A stretch of DNA of 64,000 bases from Gemmatimonadota bacterium (lineage in GTDB: Bacteria; Gemmatimonadota; Gemmatimonadetes; Gemmatimonadales; Gemmatimonadaceae): NCBI GenBank assembly GCA_027307165.1, contig DAHUXM010000028.1, positions 1 to 64,000 on the forward strand, written 5' to 3'. Positions within the stretch are counted from its first letter, which is position 1, and every line of letters starts with the position of its first letter. This document shows positions 45,303-54,792 of the stretch, one piece after another. Position numbers and translations under genes: made by a program. The notes below the pieces were generated by a model that was not told where the DNA came from, did no database searches, and saw only the letters and a list, made by a program, of their open reading frames with translations.

Positions 45303-46711
45303 AGAGTGCGTTCCTTGCTCTCTGCACCGTCGCACTTGCTGCGGCACCAGTATCGGTCCGCGCCCAATCGCAACCGGTGATCATTCGTGGCGGGTGGATT
45401 TTCACCGCCACGAGTGACACGGTGGAGCACAACCGCGGAATCTTCATTCGTGCCGGAAAGATCCTCGTCACCGATGGGAACATGGCGGAGGAGGATACCA
45501 CCGGTGCGCGTGTGATCACGTTGTCGAATGACGAATATGTGCTACCCGGCATCTTCGACATGCACGCGCACTACAACATGACTCTGGGCGAAGGAGGAAT
45601 CCGGCAGGACGAATACAAGTACAACCCGCTCATCTTTCTCGCGAACGGGGTGACGTCGACGTTTCCGGCGGGCGAGTACGACCCGGAAGGAATGATGGAA
45701 ACCAGGAAGCGCATCGACAGCAACCAGCAGATCGGGCCGCGGATATACAATTCGGGGCCTTACTTCGGCACTGCACGACGTGGGTGGACCGAGGGGATCA
45801 CACCCGACTCCATCTACAAGGAAGTCGATTATTGGGCTGCGAATGGAGTCCGGAGTTTCAAGGCGAAGGGAATCTCGCCGCAGGATCTCAGGCCACTCAT
45901 CGAGCGGGCGCATCTGCACGGGATTACTGTGACCGCGCACCTGGAATCCGGATTCAGAAACAGCACCAACGCGAAAGATGCGGTTCTGATGGGTATCGAC
46001 CGCGTCGAGCACATTCTGGGTGGAGACGAACTGTCGCGCGACAAATCGGCGTATCCGTCGTGGATCCACGTCGACACGGCGTCGCGCGAATTCAAGGACA
46101 TCGTGCAGCTGTTCCTGCGGCACCATGTAGTGTTCGATCCCACGATCACGGCACCGGTGTACTTCTCGACCGTCGCCGACAAGCCCGGATTCGACTACTG
46201 GGTGGATGAGCGCAAGTTCTTCACTCCATACGTACAACAGTGGGTCAAACAGCAGCCGCCGAGGAAGGCGTTTCCGTTGTTCGATTCGCTGTACTATGCG
46301 ATGCGGCGTACCACCAAGGCATTCTACGACGCCGGCGGGACGCTCACACTCGGCACCGACAACCCGAGCCGCGGCGAGTACCTCGCGGGGTTCTCCGCGC
46401 ACCGCGAGCTGCAGACTCTGGTAGTCTCGGGTATTCCGGCTGCCGCCGCTTTACGGATCGCAACGATCAATGGCGCCAGGGCGTTGAACGTCGGTTCCAC
46501 GCTCGGTTCCATCGAGCCGGGCAAGCTTGCAGATCTGTTCGTGATTCGGGGAAATCCACTCAGCGACATCACGAACACCCGGCACGTTCAGATGGTTATG
46601 AAGGCTGGCACCGTGTACGACCCTGCCGCGCTGTTGAAGATGGCGGAAGGGAAGATCGGCCCTTCGGGACCGCAGGCGCGGCCAGCGCAGGGATCCAGTC
46701 CACAGCACTGA
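45299..46711 (+). CDS. Secreted amidohydrolase
   Basis: 470 residues. A signal peptide (FLALCTVALAAAPVSVRA), then an amidohydrolase fold: VLPGIFDMHAHY (HxH metal ligands), FKAKG near residue 195 (bridging Lys candidate), TVTAHLES, RVEHILGG, LTLGTDNPSR (the metal Asp) and GSIEPGKLADLFVI. It is an imidazolonepropionase/dipeptidase-like hydrolase of exported type. The GTG start overlaps the BNR gene stop. The pairing suggests joint use of an extracellular peptide or amide substrate; that is inference. Confidence 0.87.
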   Translation: MKSAFLALCTVALAAAPVSVRAQSQPVIIRGGWIFTATSDTVEHNRGIFIRAGKILVTDGNMAEEDTTGARVITLSNDEYVLPGIFDMHAHYNMTLGEGGIRQDEYKYNPLIFLANGVTSTFPAGEYDPEGMMETRKRIDSNQQIGPRIYNSGPYFGTARRGWTEGITPDSIYKEVDYWAANGVRSFKAKGISPQDLRPLIERAHLHGITVTAHLESGFRNSTNAKDAVLMGIDRVEHILGGDELSRDKSAYPSWIHVDTASREFKDIVQLFLRHHVVFDPTITAPVYFSTVADKPGFDYWVDERKFFTPYVQQWVKQQPPRKAFPLFDSLYYAMRRTTKAFYDAGGTLTLGTDNPSRGEYLAGFSAHRELQTLVVSGIPAAAALRIATINGARALNVGSTLGSIEPGKLADLFVIRGNPLSDITNTRHVQMVMKAGTVYDPAALLKMAEGKIGPSGPQARPAQGSSPQH

Positions 46712-46743
46712 TGCGGACACCCTGACCGGACTGGCAGGACAGC

Positions 46744-46782
46744 GTCGGGAGGGGGCCAATGTTTCACGGTCCGCTCCCGACG
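46744..46782 (+). terminator. Terminator after the amidohydrolase gene
   Basis: A 9-bp stem CGTCGGGAG (46744-46752) and CTCCCGACG (46774-46782) with a 21-base loop, followed by TATTTT. It isolates the tRNA downstream. Confidence 0.65.
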
Positions 46783-46843
46783 TATTTTCACCTCTGTGGC
46801 GCCCAGTTGTGGGACCCGGTTAGTTTACAGGAGTACGAAAGTC

Positions 46844-46917
46844 GCGCGCGTAGCTCAGCTGGATAGAGCGTCGGCCTCCGGAGCCGAAGGTCGTGGGTTC
46901 GAATCCCGCCGCGCGCA
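46844..46917 (+). tRNA. tRNA-Arg (anticodon CCG)
   Basis: A full cloverleaf of 74 bases: acceptor GCGCGCG pairing with CGCGCGC, D-arm GCTCAGCTGGATAGAGC, anticodon arm TCGGC-CTCCGGA-GCCGA with anticodon CCG, T-arm GTGGGTTCGAATCCCGC, discriminator A. CCA is not encoded. It reads the CGG codon. Confidence 0.96.
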
Positions 46918-46968
46918 CTGCACCCCCCTTCCACTCGCAGGCTCGAATCCGGCACCCCTCCCCGCCGC

Positions 46969-47916
46969 ATGCCACGCGTTGAACACTGGTCCCAACTCAG
47001 AATCGGTCTGATCGTCCTCGTCGCCATCATCGCTGGGGTCGCGGCCGTGCTGTCGTTCGCACGCATCGGAGCGCTTCACGGCAAGACGACGCGGCTGTAT
47101 CTGGTAACCGATATGGCATCCGGCGTTCTGAACGGAACCGAGGTCTGGCTCGCCGGCAAGAAGGTCGGACTGGTTCGCTCAGTGGAATTGAGGCCGCCAG
47201 TTAGTGATACGGCAGAGCGCATCGCGATTGCGATGGACGTGCTCGATCCATATGTGCGATACATTCGCCGCAACTCGGACATACGGATTCAACCGGGTGG
47301 CAGGCTGATCGGAAGTCCTGTCATCTATATCGAGGTCGGAACCGCGGCCGCGCCCGGAGTAAGCGCTGGCGACACGCTGCGCGCCGGTGCGCAGGTTCAG
47401 GCGCGGTCGGGATTGGCGGATGCGTCGTCGCTCGGCGACAGTCTGACCGAAATCGCAACCACTGCATCCACGATCAGGAGTCAATTCGACTCGACTGCGA
47501 ACGATCTGTCCGGATTGGCCAGAACCTCCTCGCGTCAGGCGAACGCAGTGCACGTCGCGCTGGACAATCTCTCGGATCGCGCGCTCGCGTCGCATGGCAC
47601 GCTCGCCGGTTTCGTGCGTGACAGCGCACGGCTGCGTGCGGACGCAGCACGCATGAGCGCGCTGGCGGATTCGATCGGAATGGCCGCGAACAACGGTAGT
47701 GGCGAGATCGGCCGGTTCCGGCGCGACTCGACCCTCGTGTTGCAGGCTCGGCAAACACTCGTATCCGTTGCTGATCTGCGCCGAAGAGTTGCCCGCTATG
47801 CGGGCCGGTCGGATGAGGGGACTGTGCTCGCGGCGCAGCTGGATCGCGCACACGCGCAGCTGGATTCCATAGTGCAGGATGCCAAGACCCATCCACTTCG
47901 CTACATCACGTTTTAG
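46969..47916 (+). CDS. MlaD/MCE-domain protein
   Basis: 315 residues. One N-terminal membrane helix ([19 protein letters not shown]), then an MCE domain ([18 protein letters not shown] through SPVIYIEVG), then a helical region with repeated Ser/Asp. MCE proteins bind lipids in the periplasm as part of ABC transporters; no permease or ATPase gene is adjacent, so the partner is elsewhere. The start is ATG 46969, 51 bases after the tRNA. Confidence 0.83.
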   Translation: MPRVEHWSQLRIGLIVLVAIIAGVAAVLSFARIGALHGKTTRLYLVTDMASGVLNGTEVWLAGKKVGLVRSVELRPPVSDTAERIAIAMDVLDPYVRYIRRNSDIRIQPGGRLIGSPVIYIEVGTAAAPGVSAGDTLRAGAQVQARSGLADASSLGDSLTEIATTASTIRSQFDSTANDLSGLARTSSRQANAVHVALDNLSDRALASHGTLAGFVRDSARLRADAARMSALADSIGMAANNGSGEIGRFRRDSTLVLQARQTLVSVADLRRRVARYAGRSDEGTVLAAQLDRAHAQLDSIVQDAKTHPLRYITF

Positions 47917-47981
47917 ACGCGCGCTGCGTAAGTCATCAGCGCTATCCAACACACGCACATAACACACGTAAAGCAACTTTT

Positions 47982-49235
47982 GTGGAAATAGCAGAACTCA
48001 AACGGCAGACAGTAGCCGAGCTGCACGGCATGGCCGACGGCCTGCAGGTGGAGCACTCCGAAGGTCTTACGAAGCCTGAGCTGATCCTGAAGATCGGCCA
48101 GAGCCTGCTCGATGCCGGTGTATCGCTACATGCCGAAGGCGTGCTGGAGATCCTGCCCGAGGGTTACGGATTTCTCCGCAGCCAGGACTGGAGCTATCTG
48201 GCCGGCCCGGATGATGTGTACGTGTCACCGTCTCAGATCAAACGCTTCGATCTGCGTACCGGCGACGAGGTGTTCGGCGAAGTACGGCCGCCAAAACCGT
48301 GGGAGAAGTACCTTGCGCTGCTCCGCGTGGAGAAGGTCAACGGACTCGAGCCGGATACTACCAAGACTCGCACGCCGTTCGACTCGCTGCGGCCACAATA
48401 TCCCGACACACGCCTGCGGCTGGAAACGGAGGACGGCGACCTCAGCATGCGCGTCGTGGACATCATGGCGCCGATCGGAAAGGGCCAGCGTGGATTGATC
48501 GTCGCGCCGCCTCGCGCGGGCAAGACGATCCTGCTCACCAAGATGGCGAACGCAATCTCGGAGAATCACCCTGAGGTGCGGATCATCATGCTGCTGATCG
48601 ACGAACGCCCCGAAGAGGTGACCGAGATCAAGGCAACGGTCCCGCGCGCCGAGGTGATCAGCTCGACCTTCGACGAGGGCGCCGCGCGGCACGTGCAGGT
48701 TTCCGACATGGTGCTCCAGAAGGCGCGCAGACTGGTAGAGGCGGGCCATGACGTCGTCATACTGCTCGATTCAATTACGCGCTTCGCGCGCGCCCACAAC
48801 ACGGTCGCGCCGACGACAGGCAAGATTCTCTCTGGTGGCGTCGAGGCGACCGCGTTGCAGAAGCCCAAGGCGTTCTTTGGAACGGCGCGCAACATCGACG
48901 GCGGTGGATCGTTGACCATCATCGCCACTGCGCTCATCGAGACCGGGTCGCGGATGGACGACGTGATCTTCGAGGAGTTCAAGGGAACAGGCAACATGGA
49001 GCTGGTGCTCGACCGACGCATCGCGGACCGTCGCATCTATCCAGCGATCGACATCTTCAAATCGGGGACACGCAAGGAAGAGCTGCTGCTGGATCAGAGC
49101 GAGATCAACCGTACCACCCTGTTGCGCCAGTTTCTGTCGGACATGCCCGAGACCGACGCGATCGACTTTCTGCTGAAGCAGATGGCGCGGACGAAGAACA
49201 ACGCGGAATTCTTCCGCAAGATGGCTGAAGGTTGA
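47982..49235 (+). CDS. rho: Transcription termination factor Rho
   Basis: 417 residues. An N-terminal Rho_N helix bundle ([14 protein letters not shown] from GTG), an RNA-binding cold-shock-like part ([15 protein letters not shown]), and the ATPase core: [15 protein letters not shown] (Walker A), [13 protein letters not shown], and [20 protein letters not shown] (Q and R loops). It releases transcripts as a hexameric RNA helicase. There is no long insertion, unlike some Actinobacterial forms. It is followed by ruvX with a TTGA overlap. Confidence 0.96.
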   Translation: MEIAELKRQTVAELHGMADGLQVEHSEGLTKPELILKIGQSLLDAGVSLHAEGVLEILPEGYGFLRSQDWSYLAGPDDVYVSPSQIKRFDLRTGDEVFGEVRPPKPWEKYLALLRVEKVNGLEPDTTKTRTPFDSLRPQYPDTRLRLETEDGDLSMRVVDIMAPIGKGQRGLIVAPPRAGKTILLTKMANAISENHPEVRIIMLLIDERPEEVTEIKATVPRAEVISSTFDEGAARHVQVSDMVLQKARRLVEAGHDVVILLDSITRFARAHNTVAPTTGKILSGGVEATALQKPKAFFGTARNIDGGGSLTIIATALIETGSRMDDVIFEEFKGTGNMELVLDRRIADRRIYPAIDIFKSGTRKEELLLDQSEINRTTLLRQFLSDMPETDAIDFLLKQMARTKNNAEFFRKMAEG

Positions 49236-49675
49236 CCGATTCAGCGCACCCTGCCTCACGCGGCCGACTGATGGCAGTCGACTATGGCGACAGACGCGTC
49301 GGACTGGCGATCAGCGATCCGACGGGCACGATCGCATCGCCAGCCGGTTTCATCGAGCGTCGTGCGGGAAAGCGACCGCCCGTTGCGGAGCTGATACGTC
49401 GCGCCGAGGCGCTCGAGGCGAGTGGGTTCGTACTGGGACTTCCACTTGACGGCGCCGGCGAGGAGACGCCGCGCTGTGCGGAGGTGCGTGTTGTAGGCGC
49501 GGCGCTCCAGGAACGCACGGGACTTCCAGTGCGATACGTGGACGAGCGCTACACCACAGCCGCCGCGCTCCGCAGCGTGCGCGACATGGGGGGGTCTGTA
49601 AAGGGTCGGAAGGGCGACGTGGATGCAATGGCTGCCGCGTTGCTGCTGCAGCACGCGCTCAACCTCCCCGAATAA
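49232..49675 (+). CDS. ruvX: RuvX/YqgF putative pre-16S rRNA nuclease
   Basis: 147 residues with the RNase H-like fold: [18 protein letters not shown] (catalytic Asp), [20 protein letters not shown] (Glu) and [13 protein letters not shown] (Asp). It probably matures the 5' end of 16S rRNA. The TTG start overlaps the rho stop. mltG follows 3 bases later, a neighbourhood common in many phyla. Confidence 0.92.
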   Translation: MTDSAHPASRGRLMAVDYGDRRVGLAISDPTGTIASPAGFIERRAGKRPPVAELIRRAEALEASGFVLGLPLDGAGEETPRCAEVRVVGAALQERTGLPVRYVDERYTTAAALRSVRDMGGSVKGRKGDVDAMAAALLLQHALNLPE

Positions 49676-49678
49676 CCG

Positions 49679-50695
49679 ATGCAAGCCATCAGGCTCGGAC
49701 AGTTTGCAAGATCGACGGCCGTTGCGACCGCGGTCCTGCTGGGAGCGTGCGAAGGTCCCCACGGCAACGCTGTGCGCGTCATAATTCCGCGTGGTGCGTC
49801 GTTCCGTACGGCGGCGGATTCGATGGCGGCGGCTGGGGTCATAACGTCGCCGCTGGCGTTCCGCGTATATGCGCGGCTGAAGGGACGGGATCGTCAGATT
49901 CAGGCCGGCACCTACCTGCTTCGCCGCGGCACACGCTGGAGCGATCTGGTCGGCGAGATGAATGGCGGAGTGGGCATCCTCAACCGCGTGACGATACCCG
50001 AAGGCTTCACGATCACACAGATCACTCCCGTACTCGTTCGCGCACTGAACACGACCAGCGACTCGGTCGAAGCAGCGGTTCGCGACTCGGGGCTGCGGGC
50101 GCGGCTCGCCGACCCGGCGGAAACGCTGGAAGGCTATCTCTTCCCCGATACTTACGTGTTCGCACCGGGCACAACCGCCCGCGAGGCCGTCACGGAGATG
50201 GTGCGGCGCTTCGAGCGTGAGTGGAAGCCCGAGTACGACGCTCAGGCCGCTGCACTGGGTCGAAGCAGGCACGAGATAGTGACGATGGCATCGATAGTCG
50301 AGAAGGAAGCGCGCCTTCCGGAGGAGCGGCCGGTGATCGCGGCGGTCTATTACAATCGCCTCAAGTACAACATGCCTCTGCAGGCGGATCCGACGGTACA
50401 GTACGCGCTGGGCCGCCACACGGAGCGCGTTCTGTATCGGGATCTGACCATCGACTCCCCGTACAACACGTATCTGCATCCCGGGTTGCCACCCGGACCG
50501 ATCGCTTCACCGGGCGGTGCCAGCCTGCGCGCGGCGCTCGCTCCGGCAAAGGTGCCGTTTCTCTATTTCGTCGCGGCGCCGGACGGACATCATGAATTTC
50601 GCGAAACGATGGCCGGTCACGAGGAGGCGAAGCGTGCAGTGCGGGCGGAACGCAATGCGGACAGTGCTCCAAAGAACAAGCACAACGCACGTTAG
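49679..50695 (+). CDS. mltG: Endolytic transglycosylase MltG
   Basis: 338 residues. A lipobox-like LLGAC ends the N-terminal hydrophobic stretch, suggesting a lipoprotein in place of the usual transmembrane anchor. The YceG domain follows: LEGYLFPDTYVF, MASIVEKEARLPEE with catalytic Glu208, YYNRLKYNMPLQADPTVQYA and PYNTYLHPGLPPGPI. It cuts nascent glycan strands of peptidoglycan. It is last in the rho-ruvX-mltG operon. Confidence 0.93.
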   Translation: MQAIRLGQFARSTAVATAVLLGACEGPHGNAVRVIIPRGASFRTAADSMAAAGVITSPLAFRVYARLKGRDRQIQAGTYLLRRGTRWSDLVGEMNGGVGILNRVTIPEGFTITQITPVLVRALNTTSDSVEAAVRDSGLRARLADPAETLEGYLFPDTYVFAPGTTAREAVTEMVRRFEREWKPEYDAQAAALGRSRHEIVTMASIVEKEARLPEERPVIAAVYYNRLKYNMPLQADPTVQYALGRHTERVLYRDLTIDSPYNTYLHPGLPPGPIASPGGASLRAALAPAKVPFLYFVAAPDGHHEFRETMAGHEEAKRAVRAERNADSAPKNKHNAR

Positions 50696-50722
50696 CAATA
50701 CGAACCCCTGCAGATCAAAGGC

Positions 50723-50786
50723 CGATCTCCTGCATTTTCAGGAGATCGATGGCTCCCGTAACGATCGGGTGCGTTGTCCGATCGTT
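50723..50786. terminator. Two hairpins between mltG and the HD-GYP gene
   Basis: First: CGATCTCCTG (50723-50732) and CAGGAGATCG (50739-50748). Second: AACGATCGG (50760-50768) and CCGATCGTT (50778-50786), the latter touching the stop of the convergent HD-GYP gene. No strong T tract, so termination may be Rho-dependent. Confidence 0.55.
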
Positions 50787-51648
50787 ATCTGCGGGTTCCG
50801 GCCTTGCGCGCAGATGGGCGTTTGGCTTCCACACCGCTGGCGTGTTGCCGCGGCGCAGTGTCCCGCCACCTGAAGCTGACGTCCGGTGCATCGACGCGCT
50901 CGATGCGCGGCGTGTGCCGGCGTCGCTCCGGGGCTCGCTCGACCGTAGATGCTGCACGCATTTCGGCACGCACGCTCGCGATCACCGGCGGCGCGAGAAA
51001 GAGATCGACCAGATCCGGATCGAATTGAGTGCCTCGCCCATCGCCAATCACTTCCATCGCAACGGTCACGCTCCTGCCAGGCCGGTAGCGTCGTGAGTGG
51101 GTGATCGCGTCGAACGTATCGGCGATCGCGACGATTCGTGATGATAGCGGAATAGCCTTCTTCTTCAGCCCGCGCGGATAGCCGGATCCGTCCCAGCGCT
51201 CGTGATGCGCCACGACGCCTTTGGACAGATCGGGATAGAACGTCGCGAGCGGCTCGAGGACCTTCGCACCGCGCTCGGGATGAGTGCGAATCTCTCTGCG
51301 CTCGTGTCGATCGAGCTTGTTGTGATCGTGAATCACGTCGAAGAGAGCCTCGTGAATCTTTCCGATGTCGTGGAACAGGGCGACGCGCTCGACGACGCTC
51401 GCCTCGTGCTCATCACAGCCCACCGCATCCGCAAGAACGAGAGAATATCGCGCGACGCGGCGCACGTGCGCGCCGGTAATGGGGTCGTTTGCGTCGATCG
51501 CGTTCAGCAGCGTCTCGAGCGCGGCGGCACCGAGTCGCTCGAATTTCGCGAGCGTAGTGTGCCGTTTGCGCAACGCCATGGCGCTGGCCGGAACGGCAGC
51601 ACCCAGTACCGCGGTAACCTGGTGTGTGCTCTTCAGTGGTCGCTTCAT
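50785..51648 (-). CDS. HD-GYP domain cyclic-di-GMP phosphodiesterase
   Basis: About 287 residues. A short N-terminus of no recognised domain, then HD-GYP motifs: ANDPITGAHVRRVARYS, LFHDIGKIHE (the HD), HPERGAKVL and VVAHHERWDGSGYPRGL (GYP signature). It probably hydrolyses cyclic-di-GMP, which often controls EPS production. ATG 51648 has AGGAG nine bases upstream; ATG 51675 is possible. The C-terminal tail is basic and Arg-rich. Confidence 0.85.
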   Translation of the reverse strand: MKRPLKSTHQVTAVLGAAVPASAMALRKRHTTLAKFERLGAAALETLLNAIDANDPITGAHVRRVARYSLVLADAVGCDEHEASVVERVALFHDIGKIHEALFDVIHDHNKLDRHERREIRTHPERGAKVLEPLATFYPDLSKGVVAHHERWDGSGYPRGLKKKAIPLSSRIVAIADTFDAITHSRRYRPGRSVTVAMEVIGDGRGTQFDPDLVDLFLAPPVIASVRAEMRAASTVERAPERRRHTPRIERVDAPDVSFRWRDTAPRQHASGVEAKRPSARKAGTRR

Positions 51649-51687
51649 CGATGCGGCTCCTAACGCAAGAATCATGTACTTTCCGGG

Positions 51688-52869
51688 ATGCCGTCAACTC
51701 GACACCGCCCCGCAGCGGCCGTTTCAGCACGTGGCGCTCGACGGTGGGACTCCGGCCACCCGTGGATTTTCAGGAGCGACGTCGTCTCGCCGCCGGATTC
51801 CAGCGCCGGAATCGTCGAAGTACGGGACCAGCGCGGCAAGCCACTGGGCCTGGCGCTGTGGAGCCCTCGCTCCGAAATATCGCTCAGACTGCTGGACCGC
51901 GACGCGAGCGCGACAATTGACAGGTCATGGTGGAAGACCCGGATAGCGGCCGCGAATGCACGCCGCGCGATACTGGGGGGCCGCACCAACGCATGGCGTG
52001 TCGTGCACGGCGAAGGCGACGGCTTGCCATCGCTCGTCGTCGACAGGTACGGCGAGCACATCGTGACGCAGCTGTCCAGCGCCGGCATCGAAGCGTGCAG
52101 GGCCGAGATCGTAGCCGCTCTGATCGATCTGTTCAACCCATCAGGCATTCTGGCACGGAACGACGCCGGCTCGCGGGAGCGCGAAGGATTGCCGCGGGAA
52201 ACAGTGCTGCTCCACGGCGACGTCCCGCAGGAAATCGAGATAGACGAATACGGCGTGAGGTACCTCGCAGCGCCATGGACGGGACAGAAGACCGGGGCGT
52301 TCCTCGACCAGCGCGAGAACAGACATCTGATCGGCCAGCTTGCGAGAGGCAGCGCGCTCGACTGCTTCAGCTATCATGGCTCGTTCGCGCTGCACCTGGC
52401 GCGCAATGCCGACACCGTCACCGCGCTGGACGCATCTGCGCCTGCGCTGGAACGGGCTGCGGAGAATGCTCGGCGGAACGACCTGACCAATGTCGATTTC
52501 GTCGTTGCGGACGCATTCGAGTTTCTGCGTGACAGGGAGCACGACGGCACGCGCTATGACACGATCGTCCTCGACCCGCCTGCCTTCGCGAAGAACAAAC
52601 CTTCGCTGCCTGGCGCGATTCGTGGTTACAAGGACATCAACCTGAGAGCCATGCGACTGCTGAAGCCGGGCGGTCTGCTGTTCACCGCAAGCTGCAGCTT
52701 CCACCTCACCAAGCCGTTATTCCTCGACATGCTTCGCGCGGCGGCTGCCGACAGCGGCCGTCGCATGATCCTGCGAGAGTTTACCGGGCAGCCGATCGAT
52801 CACCCGGAGCTGTTGACCGTTCCGGAAACCGGCTATCTGAAAGGCGCGCTGCTCGAAGCGGAAAATTGA
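51688..52869 (+). CDS. RlmI/RlmK-like 23S rRNA (cytosine-5) methyltransferase
   Basis: 393 residues: a PUA-like N-terminus (GHPWIFRSDV, GLALWSPRSEISLRLL) and a class I methyltransferase (TGAFLDQRENR, ALDCFSYHGSFALHLA, TALDASAPALERA, IVLDPPAFAKNKP and TASCSFHL). The last motif holds the catalytic Cys of the C5 cytosine family. The protein is divergent from the HD-GYP gene by 39 bases. Confidence 0.88.
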   Translation: MPSTRHRPAAAVSARGARRWDSGHPWIFRSDVVSPPDSSAGIVEVRDQRGKPLGLALWSPRSEISLRLLDRDASATIDRSWWKTRIAAANARRAILGGRTNAWRVVHGEGDGLPSLVVDRYGEHIVTQLSSAGIEACRAEIVAALIDLFNPSGILARNDAGSREREGLPRETVLLHGDVPQEIEIDEYGVRYLAAPWTGQKTGAFLDQRENRHLIGQLARGSALDCFSYHGSFALHLARNADTVTALDASAPALERAAENARRNDLTNVDFVVADAFEFLRDREHDGTRYDTIVLDPPAFAKNKPSLPGAIRGYKDINLRAMRLLKPGGLLFTASCSFHLTKPLFLDMLRAAAADSGRRMILREFTGQPIDHPELLTVPETGYLKGALLEAEN

Positions 52870-53000
52870 AGTCGAGACGCGAAACCAGCAGTTGAAACAG
52901 AGCGGAGTGTCCAGCGCGTACAGAGCCGGCCTGCGAGCGGTTTTGGCATTCGTGCTGCGCCCCTTGCGCGCCGATCTCCCGACTCTAGCTTCAAGTGCGC

Positions 53001-53768
53001 ATGTCCAATCGGCCGCAGAGATCGCTTCGCTACGAATACCAGCTCTACGTCGAGAATGAAATCGAGACGTACAAGGAGTCGCTGCCTCGTCGCGCACTCC
53101 TCAAACTCGGGGACGAAGCCGTGGGCGCATTGCGTGACGAACAGCAGCTCGCGCTGACAGAGTTGGTCGTGTGGGAAGAGGTTGACCGGATCATCTCCAA
53201 GCGCCTGCGCCTCGTCAGCTACGAGACATGGCGACGGAAGCGACTCAAGGAGCAACGCGAGCGTCAGCGTCCGGAGCACTGGGGATTCGCTCCGGACTGC
53301 GCGCTCGCACGCGAAGTCCGTCCACCCGCGGATTCCAACGTGCTCGTGAGCGGCGATGACAACGAGCGAGTCGCCTGCTACCTCGCTGCGCACGGCTACG
53401 AAGTGTTCGCGGTCGGCAACGAGCGCGGCGCTGTTCAGCGCATAGTCAACGCCGCCGAGGAAGCCGGCCTCATAGATCGCGTGCACGGCTACATCGCCGA
53501 CCTGCGCGAATGGTCGCGGGAAGTAGAGCTGAGCGCGGTCGTGTGCTCGCCGAGCGCCTTCAGCGGACTGTCCAGCGAAGAGCGGCGCGAGGCGATCCGC
53601 CTGCTCCAGGAAGTGACCCGCGACGGCGGCGTGCATCTAGTGAGCGCGACGGATCACGATGAATCGACGATGCACGAACTCTCTGCTCAGTATCGCGGCT
53701 GGCAGATATCAGTCGAGCTGCACGGAAGCGTTCCGGCAAGTTTCGTGGCCAGAAAGGGCGCCGCGTAA
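53001..53768 (+). CDS. Uncharacterised protein with a methyltransferase-like C-terminal half
   Basis: About 255 residues. The first 90 residues are helical and very charged (RYEYQLYVENEIETYKESLP, SYETWRRKRLKEQRE). The C-terminal half resembles a SAM-binding fold (NVLVSGDDNERVACYLAAHG, FAVGNERGAVQRIV, VVCSPSAFSGLSSEE, GGVHLVSAT) in the style of TehB-like proteins, but motif I lacks the usual GxGxG. I cannot name the function. ATG 53001 or GTG 52995. It is followed by a good terminator. Confidence 0.65.
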   Translation: MSNRPQRSLRYEYQLYVENEIETYKESLPRRALLKLGDEAVGALRDEQQLALTELVVWEEVDRIISKRLRLVSYETWRRKRLKEQRERQRPEHWGFAPDCALAREVRPPADSNVLVSGDDNERVACYLAAHGYEVFAVGNERGAVQRIVNAAEEAGLIDRVHGYIADLREWSREVELSAVVCSPSAFSGLSSEERREAIRLLQEVTRDGGVHLVSATDHDESTMHELSAQYRGWQISVELHGSVPASFVARKGAA

Positions 53769-53796
53769 TCGCGTTGCATCATTTCATGCGACGGCA

Positions 53797-53827
53797 AAAT
53801 GCCCGTGTCAAATTGACACGGGCATTT
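53797..53827. terminator. Strong terminator
   Basis: A 14-bp perfect stem AAATGCCCGTGTCA (53797-53810) and TGACACGGGCATTT (53814-53827) with a three-base loop AAT. It works on either strand. Confidence 0.85.
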
Positions 53828-53995
53828 GCGTTTCTGTGTGTCCATTCGTATCGCCGCTGACGCTCGCGATGCGGCGCGCACATTCCTGAATCGTTCGTAA
53901 ATCGTTGCGCCAGCGTCACTTGCCGCGCTCGAATAAAGCCAGGTCAGCGTGGCCTCCGCTGTGCTTTACAGAGGCGCATGAAGGAGGTAACCAGC

Positions 53996-54145
53996 ATGCC
54001 CAAGAACGTAGATACGAAGCGCTCGGACGAGCCGCTCGGCATCATCATATCGCGTGGCTCGCGTGAAGAGCCCACACCAATCTTCTCAACCTACGTGTGG
54101 GGTCCAGCGCCGGATCCTGCAGACGGCGCGTCGAAAGCCGCCTAG
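53996..54145 (+). CDS. 49-residue small protein with optimal ribosome site
   Basis: ATG 53996 lies eight bases after a perfect AGGAGG (53982-53987), and the frame ends at TAG 54143-54145 with a terminator about 30 bases on. The peptide is acidic/basic mixed: MPKNVDTKRSDEPLGIIISR, then EEPTPIFSTYVWGPAPDPAD, ending in SKAA. No signal peptide, membrane helix or Cys. It stands alone between two terminators, so it is its own transcription unit. The function is unknown; the Pro/Trp-rich middle suggests an extended interaction peptide. Confidence 0.75.
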   Translation: MPKNVDTKRSDEPLGIIISRGSREEPTPIFSTYVWGPAPDPADGASKAA

Positions 54146-54172
54146 ACAGTTGGTGCACTGATTACAGGCAAC

Positions 54173-54202
54173 AAAAAAGCCGGCTCATCGCCGGCCTTTT
54201 TG
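54173..54202. terminator. Bidirectional terminator
   Basis: GCCGGC (54179-54184), loop TCATC, GCCGGC (54190-54195), flanked by AAAAAA on the left and CTTTTTG on the right. It ends both the small gene and the convergent H1-like gene. Confidence 0.85.
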
Positions 54203-54216
54203 TTTGGTGCAACTGC

Positions 54217-54558
54217 TTACATCGTGACTGCTGCGCCCGCGGCGCCGGCACCACTGGCCTTGCGACGAGAGCTGGACTTACGGCGAGAGCTCTTGCGCGC
54301 GGTCTTCTTGCGCGCAGCGCCCTTACGGGCGGTCTTCTTACGGCCGGAGCTCTTCCGAGCCGCGCTCTTGCGGGTGGTCTTCTTACGAGTGCTCTTCTTG
54401 CGCGCGCCGCCCTTGCGGGTGGTCTTGCGTGCGCCGCCCTTGCGGGTGGTCTTCTTACGAGCGCCGCCCTTGCGGGCTCCCTTGCGCGCGCCGCCCTTGC
54501 GAGCGGTTTTCTTGCGAGCACCTGCTTTCTTACGACCACCCTTCTTCGCTGCTGCCAT
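54217..54558 (-). CDS. Histone H1-like Lys/Arg-rich repeat protein
   Basis: 113 residues, nearly all Lys, Arg, Ala, Gly, Ser and Thr, in repeats of the type RKGGARKKTTRK. It has no globular domain and ends GAGAAGAAVTM. This is the AlgP/HctB-like style of bacterial H1-like DNA-binding proteins, which compact DNA or act on transcription. The start is fixed by AGGAG eight bases upstream. The C-terminus of the NYN-LOTUS protein at 58.7 kb has a similar Lys/Ala-rich tail. Confidence 0.85.
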   Translation of the reverse strand: MAAAKKGGRKKAGARKKTARKGGARKGARKGGARKKTTRKGGARKTTRKGGARKKSTRKKTTRKSAARKSSGRKKTARKGAARKKTARKSSRRKSSSRRKASGAGAAGAAVTM

Positions 54559-54650
54559 GATTGCATCTCCTATCGGAGTTCACCTTCCCGGCGTTCCCCC
54601 GGTGGGCCGCCTGGGCACAGCACGCGGACTGATTCTGCTCGCCCGCGCCG

Positions 54651-54689
54651 TTACGAATTCAGCGCATTTCGCGCAATACGAATTCGTAA
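54651..54689. promoter_or_regulatory. Spaced inverted repeat before tdh
   Basis: TTACGAATTC (54651-54660) and GAATTCGTAA (54680-54689) are perfect 10-bp inverted repeats separated by 19 bases, in the 234-base gap between divergent genes (H1-like and tdh). It looks like a regulator-binding site; no factor can be named. Confidence 0.5.
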
Positions 54690-54792
54690 CTACAAGAGAA
54701 TATACGGATCGCGTATTTGCAAGGCAATACTTTAGTTACAGATTTCGTCGTCACCACCAAAGCACCACTCACCATGTTTCGGAGTTGAACGC

